From positions 1 to 6,005 of the forward strand of contig JAUVRV010000189.1 of the NCBI GenBank assembly GCA_030597435.1: DNA of 6,005 nt, given 5' to 3'. Within the stretch, counting starts at the first letter, position 1, and every line of letters starts with the position of its first letter. The DNA comes from Gemmatimonadales bacterium (lineage in GTDB: Bacteria > Gemmatimonadota > Gemmatimonadetes > Gemmatimonadales > GWC2-71-9). Below, piece by piece: positions 1 through 5,863 of this stretch. The notes under the pieces were generated by a model that was not told where the DNA came from, ran no database searches, and saw only the letters and a list, made by a program, of their open reading frames with translations. Both the position numbers and the translations under genes were made by a program.

Positions 1-840
1 CAACTCGGCGTGGAACGATCGGGCGCCGACCAGATTCGGATTGGTTTCGAGACTCCTCTGCGTGAAGTCAAACGCGCCCGGCATCCCGGCATACTTGAAG
101 GTCTTCGCGAGCCCCAGCAGGGCCCTAGGGTGCTCGGGACTGACCTCGAGAATGTCCGTGAATGACTCCTGGGCCAGATCGAACCTGTAGCGCTCGAGGA
201 ACAGCTCACCTACGCCGACGCGCGGTTCCACGGCTCCCGGATCTGCCGCAATGGATTCATCGTAAGCTCTGAGCGCATCCTGCGCTAAAGCCCAGTCACT
301 CAGGCTCAGATAGCGAACCGCACCCGCAACAGCCCGGAGTTCTGTCGCCGTGAGGTTTTCATTCTGATTGTAGACATCGATGAAGCGGTCGAATTCACGC
401 CGGGCTGCGCCTAAATCGCCACTCTGGTAGCGCAACACCGCGAGGTTGAAGCGAGCCAGGAGGGAGTCTGATGCCGAACTCGCCGCACGGGTGTACGCGG
501 CCTCTGCACCTGCCCGGTCTCCCCGCAGGTCAAGCACTTCACCCAGGGAGTTGGCCAACTCACTCGAGTTCGGATTCCTCTGTGAAAACCGCTGTGCGGC
601 CTCCTGAGCATCCTCATAGCGACCGACTTCACATAGCGCGGCTACCAGCCCACGCGCGGCTGCTACAGACGCCGGCTGACGACGCACGGCACGAGAGAAC
701 ATCGAGATCGCATCGTCGTAGTGCCCGGTGCGGAAGGCCGTGAGCGCTGCTTGCGTTTCCTGACCACTGATCGGCAGCGCCAGCGTGAGGATCGCAAGCA
801 ACAGGCCCGTGGATCGCACAGGTAGAGACACCGCCGTCAC
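1..840 (-). CDS. TPR-repeat protein with signal peptide, 3' part beyond the window
   Basis: This is an open frame of 280 codons running from a GTG at 840 to the left edge without a stop, so the C-terminus is missing. Residues about 10-26 are hydrophobic (TGLLLAILTLALPISG), a likely Sec signal peptide or N-terminal anchor, which places the rest in the periplasm. The remainder is alpha-helical with tetratricopeptide spacing. Units with small residues and A/Y/F at helix-packing positions can be seen around residues 31-60 (AFRTGHYDDAISMFSRAV), 64-90, 98-125, 129-155, 185-205 and 221-270. The start is supported by the GTGA overlap with the stop of the upstream gene (837-839) and by GGGAGGG centred about 10 bases before it. 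TPR proteins act as protein-binding scaffolds; the partner is most likely a product of the same operon, which is inference. Without the C-terminus, a further domain cannot be excluded. Confidence 0.88.
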   Translation of the reverse strand, partial: MTAVSLPVRSTGLLLAILTLALPISGQETQAALTAFRTGHYDDAISMFSRAVRRQPASVAAARGLVAALCEVGRYEDAQEAAQRFSQRNPNSSELANSLGEVLDLRGDRAGAEAAYTRAASSASDSLLARFNLAVLRYQSGDLGAARREFDRFIDVYNQNENLTATELRAVAGAVRYLSLSDWALAQDALRAYDESIAADPGAVEPRVGVGELFLERYRFDLAQESFTDILEVSPEHPRALLGLAKTFKYAGMPGAFDFTQRSLETNPNLVGARSFHAEL

Positions 841-1826
841 GCTCCACCCTCCCGCTCTCGGATTGTCTGTGACACACGAGCCAGCCCGAGTAGCAATCGC
901 TCCAGCTCGCTGGCATACGCATCCGGCTCCATCTCATCCTTGCGTGCACGTAGGTCCGCGATCGCTTGCTGCAGCTCCCGCTGCTGTTCCTGAAGTGACG
1001 CGAGTACCGTGTCGGCCGATACGGCAGCGACAGTCGGTGCTGCTCCCTCCATGACGAATGCCTGAGCTAGCGCACCATCGGTGGTTGCCGGATCTGGTTC
1101 GCCGGTCCCCTCACCGTCACCGTTGTCGTCAAGCTGAGCGTGTTCAGTCAGCAGACGGTCTTCGCTCTCGTACGCTCTGCGGACCTCGTGCGTCGCATAG
1201 TTGAACGCCTCGAGCATGGAGACACGTTGGTCTTTGTCGACATCAGCCACATCCTGCGCAAACGCCGCTACGAAGTACTGACAGAAAACCGTTTCATTCC
1301 GTTCGAAGGGCGACTTGGTAGCAGTGATGATGGTTCGTCTCGGACCTGAGAGGTCCTTGATGAAATCCCCGCTCGCACTCGTCGTGTTGACCAGGACTAC
1401 CGACTGAGCGGTGAAGCGGTCCAGTACGTTAGCGAAATCCGCGCTGGACATGTCAGGGCCAGGCAGGTTGAATCGTGACTCGTCACCCTGGTAACTGCCA
1501 TGGCCGATCAACAGGATGAAAACGCCCTCGCCTGGGTCGAGCCTGGCGGCCAGCTCCGTCAGCGTTCGCTCTACATTCTCCTTGGTTGACTTCCCGGAGA
1601 TCCTCTCCGGATCGAGCGCTTCCCGCTCCGCCAGATAGGTGATGTTCTCATCAGGGATACCAAAGCGTTGCTGCGCAGCATCGATCATGGCCACAGCCCA
1701 CGTGTGAAACTTCTCGCGATGAGCCTGGTCGCCTCCCAATCCACTCACGACGACGACATGGGTTTGAGCCACAGAGGTCTGGGCCGTTAGTGACAGTGCG
1801 AGAACGAGACCAATGACCAGCCTCAT
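837..1826 (-). CDS. Secreted caspase/legumain-like (C13-type fold) protein, catalytic Cys apparently replaced by Ser
   Basis: 329 residues. Residues 1-20 form a signal peptide ending TSVA|Q, so the product is exported. Residues 22-215 look like a caspase-hemoglobinase fold: a first strand THVVVVSGLGG, a second strand ending in the His-Gly motif FILLIGHGSYQG (H109), then VVLVNTTSASGDF (144-155). Aligning this last segment on its SG with the legumain motif E-A-C-E-S-G puts S150 (codon AGT) at the nucleophile. The only cysteine is C182, in an unrelated place. D195-E206 fits an EF-hand loop (D, D, D, R, S, E at 1, 3, 5, 7, 9, 12), and DDNGDGEGTGEP at 233-244 is a second acidic Gly/Asp loop. Residues 272-325 are charged and heptad-like, probably a coiled coil. 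I chose the ATG at 1826 over one 30 bases upstream because it overlaps the previous stop as ATGA and puts the signal peptide at the N-terminus. It is probably a binding or regulatory pseudoprotease; residual Ser-based activity is possible. Confidence 0.85.
   Translation of the reverse strand: MRLVIGLVLALSLTAQTSVAQTHVVVVSGLGGDQAHREKFHTWAVAMIDAAQQRFGIPDENITYLAEREALDPERISGKSTKENVERTLTELAARLDPGEGVFILLIGHGSYQGDESRFNLPGPDMSSADFANVLDRFTAQSVVLVNTTSASGDFIKDLSGPRRTIITATKSPFERNETVFCQYFVAAFAQDVADVDKDQRVSMLEAFNYATHEVRRAYESEDRLLTEHAQLDDNGDGEGTGEPDPATTDGALAQAFVMEGAAPTVAAVSADTVLASLQEQQRELQQAIADLRARKDEMEPDAYASELERLLLGLARVSQTIREREGGA
847..853 (-). promoter_or_regulatory. Shine-Dalgarno for the TPR gene
   Basis: On the minus strand this reads GGGAGGG. 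Its GGAGG core lies 7 bases before the GTG at 840, inside the last codons of the upstream gene. It is the best ribosome-binding site among the operon's internal junctions and it decides the GTG start, for which no ATG alternative fits as well. Confidence 0.7.
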
Positions 1827-4117
1827 ACCAGCCCCCGATAGCGGCGGAATCCCCACTCGGTCGCCACCAGACCGACTACAAGAAAGAACACAATCGGCAT
1901 GTCCCAGAGGTCTTTCTCCTCGTACACGGTTGAACCACTCTCTGTATACCGGACGTCCTCGGGGAGCGTGGCGACAGTCTCCGGCGTGTAGAACCTGCCA
2001 CCGGTCTCGTCGGCTACACGCCGCAACAACGACGACCGCATCTGCGCGCCGAAGTACTCCTCAACGGGCTCCGCGGCCTGAAAGTAAGTAGTGGTTACCC
2101 CAACCGACTCACCATCCCTGTCGGCAGCCACCCTGATCTCATACAGCCCATTCTCTTCGGGTACGAAGTCGACCTGGTATTCGCCATCCTCCTCCACCGT
2201 CCACTCCATCGCGAACGCCCGTTCCTCACCAGACGGCATTGTCACGTACGCCGTGACGTCGGCGTCATTCACCTTGAGGAAGGCCGAGTCGGTTACTTCG
2301 GTCGTTATTGTGGTTCGCTCTTCGACTCCAACGCGGTCCTTCGGTATCGATGCCATCACCTGGTCCGGCACAGAGCTGATGAGCCAGCGCAGCAGCTGTC
2401 GCCAAAAGGTCTCGTGAGTCATGTCCTCCAGTGGAATGTCCGCATGCATCTGCCAGATCCAAGAGTCCTGAACCGGAAACGCAACTACTCGACCCTTCCC
2501 AAATCGCTGAAACGCGAGGACGACTGCGTCCTCAATTCCGTCACCTGACCCCGTGAGCAGTGTGCTCGCGCCGGGCTTCACCTCGAAGATGGGGTTTACA
2601 GTTGATATGGCGGGCAGTTCGGCCCAGCGTTCGGCGGACGCTGCCGGGCTCGCCGCAATTTGGGTTACCGGATGTGACTGCCCAAAAGGGGTGAGTTCGA
2701 CGTCGAGTTCGGCGAAGAAGCGAGCGGTGTCATTATCGGTCGGCGCTTGCAGCACAACGGGTAGCACATTGTCGATCGGTGTACCGGCATACCCGCCCTC
2801 GGCGAGAGCGTTTCGGCCACCAAGCACGAGCAATCCACCACCACGCTGGCCCACGAACTCGGCGATCATCTGTAATTGGTCGTGAGTGAAGAAGCTGGCC
2901 TCGACACTCCCCAGAATCAGGGCGCGATACTGGAACAGCTCCTCACGGGTTGTGGGAAAGCCGCCAGCCAGCTCATCTTGGTGCTCGACGTCATACCGGG
3001 CAAACTTGTTCTCCGCCGTGCGCTGCAAGATCACCACTTGGAGGTTATCATCATCCGCCACAGCCCGTCGAAGGAACTTGACCTCGAAGCGTGGTTCGCC
3101 CTCGAAGTAGAGGATCTTCTCCCGCCGGTCACGCACCAGCACCAAGACTTCACGCTGATTGTTTTCTTCTACTAGTTCGTCCGGCTCCGGTAGGATGTGA
3201 AAGCGGAACAGTCTCGGTCCCGGGTCGGTGACTTCGAAGTGCACCTGGACTGTCGCTATTTCTCCTTCCCGGGGCAGCTCGACGTCCTGTGAGCTGACGA
3301 TCCGACCGCCGTCTTCCACATTGAGTTGGACGGTCTCTCCGCTGTAGCCCGAATGCGCAATCATCACGTCCACCACTACGGCCGAGCCTTCCAGCACCGC
3401 CCGAGGCGCCTCGACCCGTGTGATCTCGATATCCCGATCGAACGTCTCGCGGCCGATGCCAACGGTGTGCACCGGCACACCGCGACTGCGGAGTTGGAGC
3501 ATTGACTCGGTGAGGGAAGCCCCAGAGTTGTCGGCACCGTCTGTGAACACAACCAATCCGGCCAATGGGACCGTCGAGAGTTCAGCACGCGCTCTGTCCA
3601 ATGCATGTCCCAGCTTCGTTAGGCTCCCTGTGAAAGACAGCTCATCCGAGCTGGCGATCCTCTCAACGGATTCGGCGAAGCTGAAGAACCGCAACTTGAA
3701 ACGATCGGAAAGCTGGGTGACCAGGTCACTACCCTCCGGCCCGAATTGCTCGTAGATGAACTCGCTGCGCGCCTGTTCGTCATCCACGATCTGCATACTG
3801 CGCGAATCGTCAATGAGGATGCCGAGGTAGTTCTCCTGGGGCACAACGGTGGCCACAATGAGCATCGGGTGCAGCAGGCATAACACCACAACTCCGATTG
3901 CCGTTGCTCTCAGGCCCGTGAGGACCGCCGTGTCCAGCTTGCTCAACTTGCCACGAACCCGCAGGTAGCCGACCAGAGGTGGCAGGAGCAGAACGAGTCC
4001 GATTCCCAGCAGCAGAAACACCGGCCAGGGAGCGTTGAACACAAAGCGGCCGTTCTCAAATACCACCGGACGGTATTTGAACAGGAACTCGAAGGCGTTC
4101 TCAAACAAGGGAGCCAT
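1823..4117 (-). CDS. Membrane-anchored VWA domain protein with glutamine-amidotransferase-like domain
   Basis: 764 residues. Two N-terminal transmembrane helices (about 30-52 and 64-91) precede a VWA domain (97-225). Its MIDAS elements are visible: D103-x-S105-x-S107 in IDDSRSM, T167 in GSLTKLGHAL, and D193 in FTDGADNSG. Residues about 228-330 form a beta-rich Ig/CARDB-like segment. Residues 333-585 resemble the class I glutamine-amidotransferase-like fold found in such proteins, including ILYFEGEPRFEVKFLRRA, RALILGS and the Gly-rich GGGLLVLGGRNALAEGGY. A second Ig-like segment (595-680) follows, then a final transmembrane helix (738-755) with a basic tail (GFRRYRGLV). The only cysteine is C80, inside a membrane helix, so the amidotransferase-like domain cannot use a Cys nucleophile. 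The start codon follows the TAA of the DUF4159 gene with no gap. The family resembles BatA/BatB-type proteins linked to MoxR ATPases. A role in metal-dependent protein binding at the membrane is inferred; the actual partner is unknown. Confidence 0.9.
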   Translation of the reverse strand: MAPLFENAFEFLFKYRPVVFENGRFVFNAPWPVFLLLGIGLVLLLPPLVGYLRVRGKLSKLDTAVLTGLRATAIGVVVLCLLHPMLIVATVVPQENYLGILIDDSRSMQIVDDEQARSEFIYEQFGPEGSDLVTQLSDRFKLRFFSFAESVERIASSDELSFTGSLTKLGHALDRARAELSTVPLAGLVVFTDGADNSGASLTESMLQLRSRGVPVHTVGIGRETFDRDIEITRVEAPRAVLEGSAVVVDVMIAHSGYSGETVQLNVEDGGRIVSSQDVELPREGEIATVQVHFEVTDPGPRLFRFHILPEPDELVEENNQREVLVLVRDRREKILYFEGEPRFEVKFLRRAVADDDNLQVVILQRTAENKFARYDVEHQDELAGGFPTTREELFQYRALILGSVEASFFTHDQLQMIAEFVGQRGGGLLVLGGRNALAEGGYAGTPIDNVLPVVLQAPTDNDTARFFAELDVELTPFGQSHPVTQIAASPAASAERWAELPAISTVNPIFEVKPGASTLLTGSGDGIEDAVVLAFQRFGKGRVVAFPVQDSWIWQMHADIPLEDMTHETFWRQLLRWLISSVPDQVMASIPKDRVGVEERTTITTEVTDSAFLKVNDADVTAYVTMPSGEERAFAMEWTVEEDGEYQVDFVPEENGLYEIRVAADRDGESVGVTTTYFQAAEPVEEYFGAQMRSSLLRRVADETGGRFYTPETVATLPEDVRYTESGSTVYEEKDLWDMPIVFFLVVGLVATEWGFRRYRGLV

Positions 4118-4927
4118 TTAGTGACTCATGCCATATACGATCATGTTCACGCCCAGCTTGTAGGCAAAGTTGGAGTACTTCCACGGGTACCACGGTTGCT
4201 CCACCCACTCCCAGGCATCTCCCAGATCGGTGTTCCAGTTGATCACCACCATCAGCCGGTTGTGTTCGTCAAAGATGCCGCGCAGCACCGGATCACAGCG
4301 GGTCCAGCATTCCCACGTCCGTCCACCGGCGGCGGCGAGGCTCCGGTTGGGAACCTGCAGGATCTCATCGATCTCGTAGAACGCGCTGAGCAGCGGATGG
4401 TCCATGGGGATATCGACTATCCGGTACTCGGGCAACACCTGACTGATCTCGTACTCGAAGTTCTGCCACTGGTCCATGTCCCAGAAATCGTCGATCACAA
4501 GGAAGCCACCAGCCAGCAAATAGCTCCTGAGACCCTGGATCTCAGCGGGAGAAAGGGCCATGCGTCCGACTTCGAGAGCGTACAAGAACGGAAACCGGCG
4601 CAGGTTAGGGTCATCGAGCCTGACAGGATTCTCGAATTCGTAGGCGTCGATGTTGGTGAGTCTGCGTACGCCAAACAGGAACTGCACATCGGCCTTGGGA
4701 AAGTCTACGCTCCAACTAGCGTAGCGCCTCCCGTATCCGCTGTACATTGCCCTGGTGAAGTAGAACTCCCTGCCGCGCTTGCTATCCCGAGCTTCCAGCT
4801 GTGTGCCATTCAAGACAGGTTGCTGCCCACCTGCGCTACCGTACTCGGTTGAGAAACCCCATACCGAGGCTCCCATACCGGTTGCCCCAATGAGCAGAAG
4901 GATGGCTGGTCGCTGACGCAATTTCAT
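4118..4927 (-). CDS. DUF4159 domain protein, exported or membrane-anchored
   Basis: 269 residues. Residues 7-24 (PAILLLIGATGMGASVWG) form a hydrophobic signal or anchor after a basic start (MKLRQR). The DUF4159 domain covers about 53-268. Recognisable segments are FYFTRAMYSGYG (55-66), RRFPFLYALEVGRMALSPAE (110-129), LRSYLLAGGFLVIDDFWD (133-150), VLPEYRIVDIPMDHPLLSAFY (about 164-184) and the C-terminal NFAYKLGVNMIVYGM. This family has a flavodoxin/GATase-like alpha/beta architecture and no assigned reaction. It recurs beside VWA and MoxR genes. Two cysteines, C207 and C211 in WECWTRCDP, could form a disulfide in the periplasm. Residues 231-249 are unusually rich in Trp (W231, W239, W241, W246, W249). 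No clear Shine-Dalgarno precedes the ATG; the sequence before it is CACAACCTGA. It is the first gene of the tightly coupled block, and the next gene starts directly after its TAA. Confidence 0.9.
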   Translation of the reverse strand: MKLRQRPAILLLIGATGMGASVWGFSTEYGSAGGQQPVLNGTQLEARDSKRGREFYFTRAMYSGYGRRYASWSVDFPKADVQFLFGVRRLTNIDAYEFENPVRLDDPNLRRFPFLYALEVGRMALSPAEIQGLRSYLLAGGFLVIDDFWDMDQWQNFEYEISQVLPEYRIVDIPMDHPLLSAFYEIDEILQVPNRSLAAAGGRTWECWTRCDPVLRGIFDEHNRLMVVINWNTDLGDAWEWVEQPWYPWKYSNFAYKLGVNMIVYGMSH

Positions 4928-4936
4928 TCAGGTTGT

Positions 4937-4968
4937 GGTGACGAGTCCTGATCAATACCTGGACCACC
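4937..4968. other. Bulged stem-loop in the gap before the DUF4159 gene
   Basis: On the plus strand GGTG (4937-4940) pairs with CACC (4965-4968), and GTCC (4945-4948) pairs with GGAC (4961-4964). This leaves a one-sided 4-base bulge (ACGA) and a 12-base loop. It lies in the 68-base gap (4928-4995) between the FMN reductase stop and the DUF4159 start. No U-tract follows on the minus strand, so it is not a classical Rho-independent terminator. I see no convincing -35/-10 pair in this gap. It could be an mRNA structure affecting initiation of the operon, or chance. Confidence 0.25.
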
Positions 4969-4995
4969 GGCATTTGGTTCCCTAGACACCAAGAT

Positions 4996-5601
4996 CTATT
5001 CTGCACGCGCGCTTCCCCGTACTGTCTCCTCGAGACTCGCCCAAGGACAGACGCTGCGACGTATGTAATCGAGCAGTTTCGCCGGCAATCCGCGGATCCG
5101 CTTTTCGGTCACTGAATCCAGACAATTGCCATCCTCGTCGAACACCTTCTGCACGTTGGCCACGGAACACGGGCCGGGTAACACTATCCCACCGACGTGC
5201 GAGCATACGCTGCGCAAGTGCTCCAGGGCCTTAACGGCCCCGATCACACCGCTCGCGACTCCGAGCAGCGCAATCGGCTTGCCACTCAGCTCGGACGGGA
5301 ATCCGAGATTGTCGATCAACAGCTTGGAGACACTACTATAGCTTCCGTGGTACTCCGGTGTCGCAAAGACCACACCGGCAGCCGCTGCGATCTTTGCCCT
5401 GATCGACTTCACCGCCGAAGTTGCACCCGCAGCGCCCGGGAGTGGCAGGTCCATACCCGTCGGCTCAATCACATCGACGTGCACATCCGGGAACTTCCTC
5501 AGCTCGTCTAACACCAAACCAACTGCTTTGGTCGTATAGTTCCCAGGCCGAACGCTACCTATCACTACGACAATTCCAATACTGCCTGTTTCAGCCGGCA
5601 T
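4996..5601 (-). CDS. NADPH-dependent FMN reductase (FMN_red flavodoxin fold)
   Basis: 201 residues, a usual length for this family. These are cytoplasmic flavoproteins that use NAD(P)H to reduce FMN, quinones, azo dyes or metal ions. The phosphate-binding loop is GSVRPGNYTTKA (residues 15-26), directly after the first strand IGIVVVI. The second flavin-binding segment is TPEYHGSYSSVSKLLIDNLG (81-100), matching the family pattern TPEYNGS...LKNxID with His for Asn at position 85. GKPIALLGVASG (107-118) and HVGGIVLPGP follow as in ArsH/ChrR/SsuE-like relatives. The start at 5601 places the first strand a few residues from the N-terminus and has GGGGGA 3 bases upstream, a weak site. An in-frame ATG at 5733 would add 44 residues of Gly/Trp-rich sequence read through an octamer array, which is not family-like. 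It is transcribed toward the DUF4159 operon 68 bases away; co-transcription is possible but unproven. The substrate cannot be told. Confidence 0.9.
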   Translation of the reverse strand: MPAETGSIGIVVVIGSVRPGNYTTKAVGLVLDELRKFPDVHVDVIEPTGMDLPLPGAAGATSAVKSIRAKIAAAAGVVFATPEYHGSYSSVSKLLIDNLGFPSELSGKPIALLGVASGVIGAVKALEHLRSVCSHVGGIVLPGPCSVANVQKVFDEDGNCLDSVTEKRIRGLPAKLLDYIRRSVCPWASLEETVRGSARAE

Positions 5602-5615
5602 CGATCCCCCATGTA

Positions 5616-5655
5616 CCCGGTTTCCCGTTTGCCCGGTTCCGCGGCTTCCCGGCTC
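5616..5655. repeat. Degenerate tandem octamer array, five units
   Basis: Five consecutive 8-base units can be read without a phase shift: CCCGGTTT, CCCGTTTG, CCCGGTTC, CGCGGCTT, CCCGGCTC. The consensus is about CCCGGYTY. Beyond 5655 the pattern continues out of phase as CCATGCC and CAGTTCCCAG to about 5672. On the minus strand it is a purine-biased G/A-rich tract (RARCCGGG words) directly before the FMN reductase start. This may be a decayed simple-sequence repeat; no mobile-element gene accompanies it. Confidence 0.55.
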
Positions 5656-5766
5656 CCATGCCCAGTTCCCAGCCACGATTCGACCGCCCAACCAACAGCC
5701 AGAATCGCTGAATCGCCAACCTGCACTTCGCACTCAGTCAGTTCCTCGACGCCGCCCTGCATCCTT

Positions 5767-5850
5767 AGTACGTACGAGTTGGAGTGTGCGTTGCGCAGGC
5801 GCTCAAGCTATGGCTCGCGCGCGGATCTCGCCAGGTAACTACAGTACGTA
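5767..5850. repeat. Paired AGTACGTA words 76 bases apart
   Basis: AGTACGTA occurs at 5767-5774 and 5843-5850. The core of each contains the palindrome TACGTA, and the first copy extends to the longer palindrome GTACGTAC (5768-5775). The spacing and intergenic position would suit a pair of protein-binding sites upstream of the FMN reductase, but an 8-base word repeated once in 262 bases may be chance. Confidence 0.25.
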
Positions 5851-5863
5851 ATGGCGGGTAATG

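Larger units (their letters stand above)
5602..5863. other. Intergenic region between HAD phosphatase and FMN reductase
   Basis: This 262-base stretch has no gene I can support. It contains the degenerate octamer array at 5616-5655, followed by a looser run of related C-rich words to about 5672. Two copies of AGTACGTA (5767-5774 and 5843-5850) and a GC-rich alternating segment (GCGTTGCGCAGGCGC, near 5788-5802) are also present. It must include the end of the HAD transcript and presumably the promoter of the FMN reductase, but I see no good sigma-70 hexamer pair on the minus strand, no U-tract terminator and no tRNA. Confidence 0.6.

Noticed and set aside
629..949. 106-codon minus-strand frame crossing the caspase-like/TPR junction
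   Set aside because: It is out of frame with two genes that together explain the region, including the signal peptide and Shine-Dalgarno of the TPR gene.
1827..1856. Upstream ATG adding 10 residues to the caspase-like protein
   Set aside because: It would put MGIPPLSGAG before an otherwise standard signal peptide. The ATG at 1826 gives the ATGA overlap expected in this operon.
4121..4852. 243-codon open frame on the plus strand, opposite the DUF4159 gene
   Set aside because: It lies entirely antisense to a well-supported family member, has no recognisable domain or signal, and its length is explained by the codon bias of a GC-rich gene on the other strand.
5602..5733. N-terminal extension of 44 residues on the FMN reductase
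   Set aside because: The added sequence is Gly/Trp/Arg-rich, reads through the octamer array and precedes the point where the flavodoxin fold normally starts. The ATG at 5601 fits the family better.
5565..5762. 65-codon minus-strand frame overlapping the FMN reductase start
   Set aside because: It has no recognisable motif, overlaps the real gene in another frame, and its apparent AAGG before the ATG is too close to be a working ribosome-binding site.
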